A DNA stretch of 64,000 nucleotides from Sorangium cellulosum (GTDB taxonomy: Bacteria > Myxococcota_A > Polyangia > Polyangiales > Polyangiaceae): contig NZ_CP012673.1 in the NCBI RefSeq assembly GCF_002950945.1, positions 14,065,501 to 14,129,500 on the forward strand. Direction: 5' to 3'. The notes under the pieces were generated by a model. It ran no database searches, was not told where the DNA came from, and saw nothing but the letters and a program-made list of their open reading frames with translations. This document shows, piece after piece, positions 37,535 to 47,113 of this stretch. The position numbers were made by a program, and so were the translations under genes. Position 1 is the first letter of the stretch. Each line of letters starts with the position of its first letter.

Positions 37535-38938
37535 TCATCGTGCATGCTCGTCGCAACCCACGGTGATGCACGGCATCTGCTCGGTGGACCCGGTGCCCCG
37601 CGGCAGGAGCTGGTTGTCGATGGCGAACGTCAGCCGCGCCGAAGGCCCGTGCCACGCGAACGAGAGCGGGCGCGCGCTCCCCTCGGGGCCGAGCGTCACC
37701 GAGGTGCCGATATCGTACCCGCCGGACGCGTCGAGGACCATGACCGACGGTACACGCCACTTCAGCCCGGCGGCGATCCCCACGTGCCCGAACGGCTTCT
37801 CGGTGCCCCACACCTTCGCCCCGCCCAGGCCGGCGTCACCCCGCAGGTACAGGCCGAACCGCGTCGGGCTCAGCCAGAGCAGGTAGCCCCCGTAGATGTG
37901 TGCGCCGGAGCCCCCGACGCGGGCCGCGTCGCCCACGCCGACGAGCCAGCCGAGCCCGATGCCCATGAGCGGCCCGTGATGCGTGCGGAACACCTCGAAG
38001 TCGACGCCCAGGTTGACGGCGTTCGGCACCGATACCCGCACTTCCGGGGTGAACGAGAAGCTCCAGAGGGGGCCCCCGAAGAAGACGTGATCGCCCGCCG
38101 CGTAGGGCCGGTCCGGCCACAGGCCGACGACCTCGGCGCGGCCCTCCGCCACGCGGGTGACCATGCCCGTCGTGTTGTCCTGCGTTCCGGGCCCGACGGC
38201 CCGCGCCTCATCGCCCACGGCCGGAGAGGCCCCCGGCGTGAGCTGCACCGAGGCCCACCCGCCCGTCGTCCGGGCCACCTGGGAGCCCTGGAGCAGCCGC
38301 GTGAGCTGCGCGCGGAGCTGCTCGGGCGACACGCTCAGCCTGGCCGGGAGCCTCCGCTCGGCGAGTGACCCTGCGCAGACCGTCCCGGTGACGAGCTGGA
38401 CGTCCGTGACCACCTCCGCGGCGGCGCGCTGGCGCATCTCGAGCTGGGTGGCCTCGTCCTGCGCGCAGGCTGTGTTCCGGGGTTCCGCGGGGGGCTCGCC
38501 GCCAGCCTCGTTCCCCTCGTCCGCCCGGCGCCCGCCCTCGTCGCCGTGGGACGGGAGGCTCTGCGCTTCCGGCTCTCCCGGCGGATACTCCACCCTGTCC
38601 GAGGCGACGATCAGGAGCTCCGCGCCCGACCGCTCGAGGGCCGCGCAGAGCTCGCCCACCTCGTCCGGCAGCGCGGAAGGGCTCTCGGGGACCTCCTCGC
38701 TGTAGCTGAAGCGCGGGCCGCGGAACATCCCGTGCAGGACGGCGGTGACCGCCCTGGAGTCGGTGATCACATGAACGTGCATCACGCCGTCGCCGAGCGC
38801 GTCGGCGACGCTCGCGGAGACGTGGTCGGGCACGGGCCGGGTGAACGTGGCGGAGGTGGCGCACGCGGCCGGCGTGAGGCAAACGACGGCCGCGGCAAAC
38901 GCGCGGGTGATGCGGCGCGCGAGGGGAGGGTCGCTCAT
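37535..38938 (-). CDS. Outer-membrane-type lipoprotein of unknown function
   Basis: The 467-residue protein starts at ATG 38938, where the signal segment RRITRAFAAAVVCLTPAACA has a lipobox-like end. The first half (about 40-230) has HVHVITDSRAVTAV and SPSALPDEVGELCAALERSG, and contains Glu/Gly-rich loops. The second half (about 255-467) has alternating Gly/aromatic strands (LGVDFEVFRTHHGPLMGIGL, AHIYGGYLLWLSPTRFGLYL, GHVGIAAGLKWRVP), which looks like a membrane beta-barrel or outer-membrane surface sheet. No ribosome site is convincing. No family is recognised. It starts 82 bases beyond the GH43 gene end on the same strand. Confidence 0.65.
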   Translation of the reverse strand: MSDPPLARRITRAFAAAVVCLTPAACATSATFTRPVPDHVSASVADALGDGVMHVHVITDSRAVTAVLHGMFRGPRFSYSEEVPESPSALPDEVGELCAALERSGAELLIVASDRVEYPPGEPEAQSLPSHGDEGGRRADEGNEAGGEPPAEPRNTACAQDEATQLEMRQRAAAEVVTDVQLVTGTVCAGSLAERRLPARLSVSPEQLRAQLTRLLQGSQVARTTGGWASVQLTPGASPAVGDEARAVGPGTQDNTTGMVTRVAEGRAEVVGLWPDRPYAAGDHVFFGGPLWSFSFTPEVRVSVPNAVNLGVDFEVFRTHHGPLMGIGLGWLVGVGDAARVGGSGAHIYGGYLLWLSPTRFGLYLRGDAGLGGAKVWGTEKPFGHVGIAAGLKWRVPSVMVLDASGGYDIGTSVTLGPEGSARPLSFAWHGPSARLTFAIDNQLLPRGTGSTEQMPCITVGCDEHAR

Positions 38939-39020
38939 GCAGGCTGCTCTACGACCCTGCTCCGCCGGCGGCAAACGAGAGCACGAGCGCGCCGCGACCG
39001 CGGCGGCCCGGCGGATCACC

Positions 39021-40655
39021 TCAGTCGGCGGGGACGATCTGCCACCGCATCTCCTTGCCGTCGCCGCTCCCCCGCTGCTCCACCGGGGCGGCGTCGTCCG
39101 TGGAGCCCTGGCGCACCCCGATCGGCTTGCCGGACTCCTTGTTCCTGATCTGGAACTCGCCGCCGCCGAGGTCCGTGATCAGCCACGACTGGTTGTCGCC
39201 GTCGTTGCCCGTCCACTGGGCCAGGGCGATGCCGTCTTCGGTGGCGTGATCGGGGACGTCCAGCACCTTGCCGCTGCCCACGTTGGTCAGCCGGAAATGG
39301 CCCTCCCCGTCGTAGTTGAACCGCCACTTCTGGTGGTTTCCGCCGCTGTCCGCCTGCTGGACCACCGACGCGCCGTCCGCGTTCGAGGCGCCCGCCACGT
39401 CCATCACCTTGCCGCTGTTGCTGTTCACGAGCTTGAAGGTGTGGGTCGACCCGGTGACGGTGCCGGCCGCTGCGTCGATGGTCACCGTGTTGTTCCAGCT
39501 CATGCTCATCGACGTGTCCGACGGGAAGGTGATCGGCTGCCAGACATACGTGGAGTCGTTCACCCGCCCGCCCCACGCGCCGGCCCAGCGGTCGCCCAGG
39601 TAGAGGTACGACGTCCCCGCGCTGCCCTGGACCGGGAGCACGTAGGTGGATTGCGAGTGGAACGTCGTGCCGTCGGCGACGTTGGTCATCGCCGACCAGC
39701 CGCGCTCGAGCGATCTGGACGTCGCGTACTTCGCCTGGTTGGGCGACCAGCCCGTGGCCCCGGAGGTCAGCAGGAAGTAGACGTCGTTGCGCTTGAACAG
39801 CGCCGGCGCCTCCCGGTGCCCGCCGGGGAAGAGCACCGCGGCGAGCCGGCCGATCGACAGGTAGTCGGGGCTCAGCTCGTAGAGGTTGAGATCGTAGTTC
39901 TCGTTCGAGGCGGAGATGAAATATCCCTTCCCGTCGGTGTCGACGAAGAGCCCGCAGTCGCGCGACATGTACCCGGGTTTGCCGTGATCGACGACCCCGG
40001 AATCGGCGAGCGGCCGGAAGCTGCCATGGTACGTGTAGTCGCCGTCCACGGTGCTCGAGCTCGCGACCGCGGCCCGGGCCTCGCCGTAGTTGACGCCGTT
40101 CTCCCAGTGCATCCACATCACGTACTTGCCCGTGGATTCGTTGTAGACGACCTTCGGGCGCTCGATGTTGGCCGGGTCGAGCTCGGGCGACGAGCCCATG
40201 GTCAGGACATGGTTCCTGAACTCCCAGCGCGTGAGGTCCGCCGAGCGGTAGGCCGACACGGCGTAGAACGTACCGTTCGGGTTCCGGTTCTCCCCGAACC
40301 AGTAGTAATAAGGGCCCACCTTGATCATCCCACCTCCGTGCGCCTGGATGGGTTTGCCCGAGGTGTCGGCCCACTGGATGCCGTTGATCACGGAGCCGGG
40401 CTCCGGGGCCGGCTCCGGGCCGCCGCCGCCGCTGCTGCTGCTGCTGGGACCGGGGCCGCCGGGATCCACGGCGTCCGAGCCGCCGCTGCCGCTGCCGCTG
40501 CCGCTGCTGCTGGAGCCGGGGCCGCCGGGATCCACGACGTCCAAGCCGCCGGCGCCGGCGCCGCTGGATGACGAGGGCGAGCCGCCACCGCAGGACGCGA
40601 GGCCGAGCGCGACGACCAGGAGACAGGGGGCCGGGAACCACGGGAAGCGACGCAT
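39021..40655 (-). CDS. Secreted GH43-like glycosidase with C-terminal ricin-type lectin
   Basis: The 544-residue protein has GGAGG before ATG 40655, a lipobox (LGLASC) and a Ser/Gly linker encoded by GC-rich repeats. A five-bladed propeller follows: IQAHGGGMIKVGPYYYWFGE, NIERPKVVYNESTGKYVMWM, DCGLFVDTDGKGYFISASNE and HREAPALFKRNDVYFLLTSG. This is the GH43 subfamily 24/34-like layout of exo-beta-1,3-galactanases and related enzymes. The C-terminal 150 residues form a ricin-B/CBM13-like domain with three QxW-type units (HQKWRFNYDGEG, DNQSWLITDLGG, EMRWQIVPAD). It probably attacks plant or microbial side-chain polysaccharides and stays surface-attached. Substrate is not proven. Confidence 0.85.
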   Translation of the reverse strand: MRRFPWFPAPCLLVVALGLASCGGGSPSSSSGAGAGGLDVVDPGGPGSSSSGSGSGSGGSDAVDPGGPGPSSSSSGGGGPEPAPEPGSVINGIQWADTSGKPIQAHGGGMIKVGPYYYWFGENRNPNGTFYAVSAYRSADLTRWEFRNHVLTMGSSPELDPANIERPKVVYNESTGKYVMWMHWENGVNYGEARAAVASSSTVDGDYTYHGSFRPLADSGVVDHGKPGYMSRDCGLFVDTDGKGYFISASNENYDLNLYELSPDYLSIGRLAAVLFPGGHREAPALFKRNDVYFLLTSGATGWSPNQAKYATSRSLERGWSAMTNVADGTTFHSQSTYVLPVQGSAGTSYLYLGDRWAGAWGGRVNDSTYVWQPITFPSDTSMSMSWNNTVTIDAAAGTVTGSTHTFKLVNSNSGKVMDVAGASNADGASVVQQADSGGNHQKWRFNYDGEGHFRLTNVGSGKVLDVPDHATEDGIALAQWTGNDGDNQSWLITDLGGGEFQIRNKESGKPIGVRQGSTDDAAPVEQRGSGDGKEMRWQIVPAD

Positions 40656-41024
40656 GATGTCCTCCAGAGAGACGAGGAGCTTCACGGCGGCCTCCGAGGG
40701 TGCCGGTTCGCCTCCTCGACGAGAGATGGGATCGTCCTCGCCCGCCGGACGGCCGGCAAGCACGTTCCAGCGGGAGAGCGCACGACGGTTGCCGTACGGA
40801 AAGAGAACTGCTTTCAGAACGGTATTCCGCTGGGGGTGTTTATGTACACACCTGGACGGTGCTCCGATCCAGGGAAGGCAGCCAGGCAAGCCAAACGGCC
40901 CGTGGCTGTCAAGGCTCTCTGACGCTGGAGTGCGGCATCACCGCCGCTCCGAGGCGCGCGGCGCCAGCGGCGCGCGGCGGCGCGATCTCTCTATCTCGAC
41001 TGCGGGACGTCAGGGTGGGATGTG
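40656..41024. other. Intergenic region upstream of the GH43 gene; no gene recognised
   Basis: A frame open upstream of 40655 has no support. AT-richer patches at 40800-40850 (TTTATGTACACACC) may hold the promoter of the GH43 gene, but no clear -10/-35 pair is visible. Confidence 0.4.
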
Positions 41025-41170
41025 AACCGCCAAGACGCCAAGGACGCCAAGGACGCCAAGGACGCCAAGGACGCCAACAAACCATGGAGATGGGAGGAGG
41101 AAATGCCGGGACGACACATCCACTCTCTTCTCTTCTTGGCGCTCTTGGCGGTCTCGGCGCCTTGGCGGTT
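41025..41170. repeat. Long palindromic repeat with five 9-base tandem units
   Basis: Left arm AACCGCCAAG (41025-41034) is the exact complement of CTTGGCGGTT (41161-41170). Between them the unit GACGCCAAG occurs five times in tandem from 41034 (last copy ends with C). On the other side TTCTTGGCG/CTCTTGGCG units run inverted (41133-41170). It can fold into a long stem and is followed by TTTTT on the plus strand. It lies just past the 3' end of the GH9 gene and may act as a terminator or be a mobile intergenic repeat. This type of CGCCAAG array occurs in several unrelated bacterial genomes. Confidence 0.75.
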
Positions 41171-41226
41171 TTTCTGCTGATCCTGGGCGGTTCTTCTGCT
41201 GCTCCGGGGCAACTCCCGCAGCAGCG

Positions 41227-43635
41227 CTACTTCTTCGCCTTCTCGTCGAGGAAGCCGGCCACCCACGCGAACGGCGCGTTCCAGTTGATCGTGATCTCGT
41301 TCACGCTCCAGGCCTCGATATGATCCACGAAGCACCGCTGCGCGACGCACCCCTTGAGGCCGGCGCTCTGGGCGTGGGGATCCTGGAGGGATGAGTTCGG
41401 GCCGCCGGACACGATGCCGGGCGGCGCCTTCGGGTACTTGCTGTTCGCCTGGTGCGCCCAGAACCGGTGGTGCGGGTTCTCGAGCGGCTTGTCGCCGTAG
41501 CCGGTCACGTACGATTGCCCGAGCGGGTTGCGCCCGAGCAGGTAGTCCATGCCGAGCACCACGCCGTCGAGGTACTTCTGCTGCTTCGTGAAGTCGTGGG
41601 CGAGCGCCACCACGATCATGTTGTTCAGCACGAAGGAGTTCGACCCCCACTCGTACTTGCCGTCGCGCGTCGGCTGGACGAGCGTCCGGTAACCCTCCTT
41701 CTCGGCGATGGCGAGGTACTGGTCAGCGGCCTTGACGATGCGGTCGCGCAGCTGCTTCTGCCAGGCGGCGTCGACGGGGCCGGGCACGACCGCCATCGAG
41801 ATCTGGCCGAGCGCGTCGGTGACCTTCCAGGTCATCGACCCGACCACCCCGTCGGCCTCCATCGGGAACCGCGCGTTCAGGGGAGAGGCCTGGAGGAACT
41901 GCTTGTACTCCGGCTTCCCCGTCGTGACGAAGAGCTCCGCCGCGGCCCAGTAGAACTCGTCGGCGACGTTCTTGTCGTCGTACGGGCCGCCGCCCTTGTC
42001 GCCGCCGGGCGGCGCGTAGAGCGCCGGGTTCTGCTTCGCCGCCGCGAAGGCGCGCTCGGCGGACTTCAGGCACTTCGCCGAGAACGCCGCGTCCACCGTC
42101 TTCCAGATGCGCGCGCACTGCGCGGCCGTGGCGGCCACGTTGAGCGTCGCCGCGGTGCTCGGCTTGTGGACCGACCGCGCGATCTTGTCCTCGTGCGGGG
42201 CGAGGCCGAGCCCGGTCCACTCGTCGTCGTGCATCTTGTGGTGCACCATGCCGGCGAGCGGCTTGCCCTCCGGCACCTGCATCCGCAGGAAGAGCTCGAG
42301 CTCCCAGCGAGCCTCGTCTAGGAGGTCGGGCACGCCGTTCTTGCTCTCGGGGATGCCGAGCTTGCCGTCCGCGAAGTCCGCGCCCGAGGCGCCGAGGTGC
42401 TTCGTCCGCTCGTACCAGTTGAGCAGCGTCCACACCGAGATGCCGCCGTTGACCACGTACTTGCCGTGATCGCCGGCGTCGTACCAGCCGCCGGACGCGT
42501 CGATGGTGTAGTCGCAGCCGCTGCCCTTCAGGCAGGGCGTGGCCTTGTCGTGCGGGTGCCCGGCGGGGCGCGCGAGCTCGGGCTTGCCCGCGAAGGGCAT
42601 CTTGATCTCGATGCCGCTCCGGTTGTGGTAGAAGTACGCGAGCGCGTCGTACTTGAGCCTCTTGTAGAGGCCGGCGCCGACGTCGAACGGGAAGCTCTTG
42701 TCGTCTCCCACCTTGAGCGTGTAGCCCTCGCCCGGCGCCTTGAAGGCGGTGAAGTCGACGAGGTGCACGTGGTCGCCGGACGCGCCGTCCTTGCCGAAGA
42801 CCTTCGTCTGGCCGCTCGCGACCACCTTGCCGGCGCGGTCGAGCAGCTCCCACGCGAGGGGCGCGGTCGCGGCGCTATTCACGCTGGCGATCTTGATCGC
42901 GTCGGGCAGATAACCCACCTGGTTCACGGCGACCTTCGGCGCCGCCGCCGCGGTGGAAGTCGCGGCGGACTTGAACTCCGGATCATCGAGGCGGATGTCG
43001 TCGATGCAGACCTCGAACGGGGTCTTGGCCGTCGCCATCTCGCCGCCGATGTGGAACGCGAGCTCCGCCGTCGGATCGTCGGCCGAGGCCATCGTGAACT
43101 TGGCAGAGTAGGTCTTGGGCGACGTCCCGAGCTCGATGGGGTTCGCCCAGTGCTCCGTGTACGGCGGCCCCGCCATGCCGACCTTCGGGCGCGCCTTCGT
43201 GGGCGCAGACGCCCACGCCTTGAACTCGACCGTGTAGGTGTGGCCCTTCTGGATCACCATCTCGCGATGGCGAAACTGCGCGTCCCAGTTGTTGGACCCC
43301 TTGTTCGTGACGGTCACGCAGTAGGCGCCGTTCTTCACCTCGGCGCTGCCCGCCCCCGGCGCGGTGAACGACGTGGTCCACGGCAGGCTCTTGTTGTCGT
43401 CGAAGGTCGACGCCTTCAGCAGGTTGGTCTGCGCCGGGGTGGCGGCGCCGGCGGGGCCCGCGGGGTCGCTCGCGGAGCCGCCCGCGGAGGGCGAGGCGGC
43501 CGGCCCGGCGCCCTGCTGACCCGCGCACCCGGCGCTCAGCGTGAGCGCGCCGAGCGCGCCGAGCACGAGCGAGGACGTCGTCACCGTTCGCGCCGTTCGC
43601 GAGAAGATTGACTGCTTGAGTGTGGGGTCGTTCAT
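41227..43635 (-). CDS. Lipid-anchored GH9 endoglucanase with CBM4/9 domain
   Basis: The 802-residue protein starts at ATG 43635 (GAGGG just upstream) and has a lipobox (LTLSAGC). A carbohydrate-binding CBM4/9-like domain (TFDDNKSLPWTTSF, HIGGEMATAKTPFEVCIDD) is followed by an Ig-like CelD N-domain (KVAVNQVGYLPDAIKIASV). The GH9 barrel contains GGWYDAGDHGKYVVNGG with the catalytic Asp, NPHHRFWAHQ and, near the C-terminus, WSVNEITINWNAPFAWVAGF with the catalytic Glu and the family-typical N-x-x-x-x-N-W-N-A-P. It hydrolyses beta-1,4-glucans. There are unusual Cys/Pro insertions but all key residues are present. A CGCCAAG palindrome sits just past its 3' end. Confidence 0.93.
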   Translation of the reverse strand: MNDPTLKQSIFSRTARTVTTSSLVLGALGALTLSAGCAGQQGAGPAASPSAGGSASDPAGPAGAATPAQTNLLKASTFDDNKSLPWTTSFTAPGAGSAEVKNGAYCVTVTNKGSNNWDAQFRHREMVIQKGHTYTVEFKAWASAPTKARPKVGMAGPPYTEHWANPIELGTSPKTYSAKFTMASADDPTAELAFHIGGEMATAKTPFEVCIDDIRLDDPEFKSAATSTAAAAPKVAVNQVGYLPDAIKIASVNSAATAPLAWELLDRAGKVVASGQTKVFGKDGASGDHVHLVDFTAFKAPGEGYTLKVGDDKSFPFDVGAGLYKRLKYDALAYFYHNRSGIEIKMPFAGKPELARPAGHPHDKATPCLKGSGCDYTIDASGGWYDAGDHGKYVVNGGISVWTLLNWYERTKHLGASGADFADGKLGIPESKNGVPDLLDEARWELELFLRMQVPEGKPLAGMVHHKMHDDEWTGLGLAPHEDKIARSVHKPSTAATLNVAATAAQCARIWKTVDAAFSAKCLKSAERAFAAAKQNPALYAPPGGDKGGGPYDDKNVADEFYWAAAELFVTTGKPEYKQFLQASPLNARFPMEADGVVGSMTWKVTDALGQISMAVVPGPVDAAWQKQLRDRIVKAADQYLAIAEKEGYRTLVQPTRDGKYEWGSNSFVLNNMIVVALAHDFTKQQKYLDGVVLGMDYLLGRNPLGQSYVTGYGDKPLENPHHRFWAHQANSKYPKAPPGIVSGGPNSSLQDPHAQSAGLKGCVAQRCFVDHIEAWSVNEITINWNAPFAWVAGFLDEKAKK

Positions 43636-43755
43636 GGTCCCTCGGGTCGCGATTTCATTGCAAGGAGGCGCCATTAAAAGCGCGAATTCCGCCCGGGATG
43701 TCAAGTTGAATCTCGCCTTCGGGCGAAGTTCACGCGACGTCCGGAGTCGCGGTGT

Positions 43756-46700
43756 TCAGCGCTGTTCGCCGGGGGCCGGGGACACCGTCCCGCTGCCCGC
43801 GGCGGCGAGCGACTCGCGGACGGAGAGCACGTCGAGGCGGTCGTCCCAGCGGGCCTCCGGGATGCCGCGGCAGAGCGGCGCGAGCACCTCGTCGGGGAAG
43901 GGCGGGAGCGCGGGGCACGCGCGCCGCAGGAGCGCGAGGGACTGGATCCCGAGCCCGGGGACGGGGCAGCGCGCGGCCTGCGCCGCGAGCGCGCGCGCTT
44001 CCTCCTCGGGGAGGCCGCCCCGCACGGCCGCCGCGAAGCACCGCCCGAACAGCTCGGGCCAGCGGTGGTCGAGGCGGCGCCACGTCTCGGCGGCGCGCGC
44101 GGCGAGGTCGCGCGCGGCCCCGAGGTCGCCGGCGCGGTAGGCGATGGCGGCCTCGGTGCAGCAGACGAGCGCGAAGTGATCCGGGGCGGAGAGCGCGGCG
44201 CACGCCTCCACCAGCTCGGCGTCGGGCGCGAGCGCCTCGCCCATGCGGTACGCGGCGGTGCGGCGGGCCCACTCGGCGCGCGCCTCGAAGTACGGGTGCC
44301 GGCAGCGCGCCGCCATCTCGCCCGCCGCCCGCGCGCGCGCCGCCGCCCGCGCCGGCTGGAACGCCTCCAGCAGCGCGGCGGCCTCGTTCAGCGTGGCGGC
44401 GAGGCGCAGCGGCAGCCAGGTCTCCCGGGCCACCGCCTCCGCGTGCCAGCGCGCGGCCTCCTCGAAGCGGCCCTCTGCGTAACGGAGCAGGCCGGTCCAC
44501 CCCGCGACGGCGGCCTGGGCGTCGGGGTGCCCGGTCGCCGCCGCCCACGCCCGCGCGTCCGCCAGCGCCGCCTCCAGCGCCTCGGGCCCCTGGCGGATGC
44601 CGGCGCGCACGCGCACCCATTGCCGCCATCGCTCGAGCGCCGGCGCCGCGAAGGCGCCGAGCGCGTCGGCCGCCTCGCGCGCGCGCCCCCGCCAGCTCGG
44701 TCCGTCGACGAGGATGACGGCCCGCACCAGGGCCTCGAGGCGCGCCACCTCCGGGGAGGTGCGGGAGCGCGCCCGGCACAGCTCGTAGAGAACGCGGTCG
44801 AGGGCCCGCGGGCTGCGCTCGGCGCAGGCGATCTCGACCCACGTTGACAGGAGCCGCCGCTCCCATCGCGCGACCGCGGCCTCGGGCCCGCGGCGGGCGG
44901 CGAGCAGCCCCTCGTGCAACGCCGCCGCGGCCCGACCGAGCAGGCCTTCCTCGGCGAGCCGGCGCGAGGCCGCGAGCGCCTCGTCCGCGGCGCGCTCGTC
45001 CTCGCCGGCGGCGACCAGCAGGAACAGCCGCCCGGGCGCGCCCGGGGCCAGCGCGCCGGCGACCGCGCGCTGCGTGGCGCGCCGCTCGTCCTCGGACCAG
45101 CCCCCGCCGGCCTGGACGAGCAGCTCGAAGCGATCCGCGCCGGCGCGGCGGGCCCACCCGCGGGTGCACAACGCGCCGAGCTCGGCCTCGACGCGGAAGC
45201 GCGGCCGCCGCATCAGGCGGGCGAGCTGCGCCGCATCGAGCCGCGACCCGGCCACGCCGAGCCAGGCGCAGAGCTCCTCGAGGTGCGGCTCGTTCGCGGC
45301 CGGGCCCTCCGCCTCAACCACGGTCGGCGCGGCGGCGATGGGGAGGCCGGACTGGAGCCGGTCCAGGGTGTCGCGCTCGACCACGAGGCGGGCGTCGTCC
45401 CAGCGCCCGAAGCCGGCGCGCACCCAGGCGTCGACCTCCGCGGCCACCCGGGCGGGCAGGCCGGCGCTCCGTTCCCAGAGGGCGCGCGCCGCGTCCTCGC
45501 GCAGGTGGAAGAGGCGGTCCGGGCCGGCGAACAGCGGGCGCAGCGCCCTCTCGTCGAGCGGGCCTAGCCGCAGGGCGGCGTCGGCGGCGGCGGCGCCGTC
45601 CGCGGCGGCGCCGTCCGCGCGCTCGTCCCTGAAAGCGCGGATCACGGCGCCGGCCTCCCGGCAGCGCGCGAGCGCCGCGCTCGACCAGGGATCGAGCCGC
45701 TCGGCGTCGTCCGCGACGAGCACGGCGCCTGCCGCGAGCGCACCGCGGACGAGCGCCTCGGCGCGCGCGAGGACCTCCTCGAGCGGGGCGCGCGCGAGGT
45801 CCTCGAGCGACCCGATCGCGGGGGAGAGGCTCGCGAGCGGGCGCCGGCCCGGCGGCAGCCGGAGCACGCGCCGCCCCTCGCGATCGAGCGCCTCGGCCGC
45901 CTCCTCGAGGCACCGCGTCCGCCCCGAGCCCCGGGGGCCGGTCACGTCGAGCGCCCGCCCCGCCCGCGCGGCCGCGAGGATCACCTGCACGGGCGCGTCG
46001 CCGCCCAGCCGGGGGACGGTCCGCGCCGCGCGGCGCGCCCCGGCCTGTCCGCGCAGGAGCGCGAGCGCGTCGGCGGCCGAGCGGGGGCGGTCCTCGGGCG
46101 AGCGCGCGAGCAGCCGATCCACGAGATCGGCGGCGTTCTGCGGGAGCTCCGGGACATGATCGCGCACCGGCACGGGCGGCTGCGCGAGGCGCAGGAGCAG
46201 CAGGCCCTCCACGGTGGGGGCGTCGTGGGGCAGGCTCCCGGTGAGCGCCTCGTAGAGCATCGCGCCCACGGCGTAGAGGTCGGCGCGCGCGTCGATGGGG
46301 CCGCCGCGGATCTGCTCCGGGGCGAGGTAGGCGGGCGTGCCGACGATGAGCCCCTCCTCCGTGTCCGTCTTCGCCGCCGCGCGCGAGGTGCTCGCCGGGG
46401 CGAGCGACAGGCCGAAATCGAGCACCACCGGCCGCCCGTCGGGGCGGAGGAGCACGTTGGCCGGCTTGAGGTCGCGGTGCACGATGCCGGCGAGGTGAAC
46501 GCGCGCGAGGATCTCGAGGAGCGCCTCGGTCGGCGCGGCAATGGCTGAAAAATTCCAGCGGGGCGCGCGCCCGGCGGGGCGGGGCGCGCGGCGCGGGCGC
46601 ACCTCCGAGGTGGCGGTGGCGATGGCCGCGGTGGCGCTGGTGGAGACCGTCCTGTCGTCGCGCGGTGCCGGCGCGCTCTCCTCGCCGTCCGTCGCGTCGC

Positions 46701-47046
46701 CGGCGTCGCCGGCTATCCGGCCGGGGAAGGGGGCGCCGTCGACGCGCTCCATCACGAAGAACGGCCGTCCCTCGTCCATCCCCTCGTCGAGCAGCCGGAC
46801 CACGCCCGGCAGGCGGAGCATGCGCAGGGCGGCGATCTCGCGCCGCACCCGCGCGGACTCCGCGCCGGCGCGGAGGAGCAGCTTGATGGCCACCTGCTCG
46901 CCGAGCACGGGATCGTCGGCGCCCCAGACCTCGCCGTGCGCCCCCTGGCCGAGCAGCTCGCGCAGGCGATAACGCCCGGCGAGGACACGCGCGCCCGCGT
47001 CGCCTGCCGGCTCCACGTCCGCGGAGCCGCCCCGCTGCTCCGGCAT
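43756..47046 (-). CDS. Ser/Thr protein kinase fused to an AAA/STAND ATPase and TPR-like region (PknK-like)
   Basis: The 1096-residue protein starts with a kinase domain (about 26-330): GQGAHGEVW (P-loop), Lys55 in VAIK, HRDLKPANV (190-198), DFG at 210-212, and APE at 242-244. Between the hinge and the catalytic loop is an unusual insert at about 112-165, rich in Asp/Ser/Thr/Ala (DDRTVSTSATAAIATATSEV), not usual for the fold. An ATPase follows with P-loop GPRGSGRT (370-377) and Walker-B-like AVLVADDAERLDP. The last 450 residues are helical, Ala/Arg/Leu-rich, probably TPR-like. Such proteins sense signals through the helical part and phosphorylate target proteins. It ends 120 bases before the GH9 start. 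Confidence 0.9.
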   Translation of the reverse strand: MPEQRGGSADVEPAGDAGARVLAGRYRLRELLGQGAHGEVWGADDPVLGEQVAIKLLLRAGAESARVRREIAALRMLRLPGVVRLLDEGMDEGRPFFVMERVDGAPFPGRIAGDAGDATDGEESAPAPRDDRTVSTSATAAIATATSEVRPRRAPRPAGRAPRWNFSAIAAPTEALLEILARVHLAGIVHRDLKPANVLLRPDGRPVVLDFGLSLAPASTSRAAAKTDTEEGLIVGTPAYLAPEQIRGGPIDARADLYAVGAMLYEALTGSLPHDAPTVEGLLLLRLAQPPVPVRDHVPELPQNAADLVDRLLARSPEDRPRSAADALALLRGQAGARRAARTVPRLGGDAPVQVILAAARAGRALDVTGPRGSGRTRCLEEAAEALDREGRRVLRLPPGRRPLASLSPAIGSLEDLARAPLEEVLARAEALVRGALAAGAVLVADDAERLDPWSSAALARCREAGAVIRAFRDERADGAAADGAAAADAALRLGPLDERALRPLFAGPDRLFHLREDAARALWERSAGLPARVAAEVDAWVRAGFGRWDDARLVVERDTLDRLQSGLPIAAAPTVVEAEGPAANEPHLEELCAWLGVAGSRLDAAQLARLMRRPRFRVEAELGALCTRGWARRAGADRFELLVQAGGGWSEDERRATQRAVAGALAPGAPGRLFLLVAAGEDERAADEALAASRRLAEEGLLGRAAAALHEGLLAARRGPEAAVARWERRLLSTWVEIACAERSPRALDRVLYELCRARSRTSPEVARLEALVRAVILVDGPSWRGRAREAADALGAFAAPALERWRQWVRVRAGIRQGPEALEAALADARAWAAATGHPDAQAAVAGWTGLLRYAEGRFEEAARWHAEAVARETWLPLRLAATLNEAAALLEAFQPARAAARARAAGEMAARCRHPYFEARAEWARRTAAYRMGEALAPDAELVEACAALSAPDHFALVCCTEAAIAYRAGDLGAARDLAARAAETWRRLDHRWPELFGRCFAAAVRGGLPEEEARALAAQAARCPVPGLGIQSLALLRRACPALPPFPDEVLAPLCRGIPEARWDDRLDVLSVRESLAAAGSGTVSPAPGEQR

Positions 47047-47113
47047 TGCGAGACCGCTCTACCGCGGGCCGGGCGGGCCATCAAGCGCGCGCTCGGAGGA
47101 ATGCTCGGACGAA

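Noticed and set aside
41034..41078. Five tandem GACGCCAAG units as a CRISPR or VNTR gene
   Set aside because: No spacers; part of a palindromic intergenic repeat.
43658..43673. Possible sigma-54 promoter TGGCGC..TTGCA upstream of the GH9 gene
   Set aside because: GG and GC are 9 bases apart instead of 10, and the site would leave a very short leader.
44065..46548. Several long plus-strand frames opposite the 43.7-47 kb kinase
   Set aside because: Arg/Pro/Ala-rich shadows without motifs.
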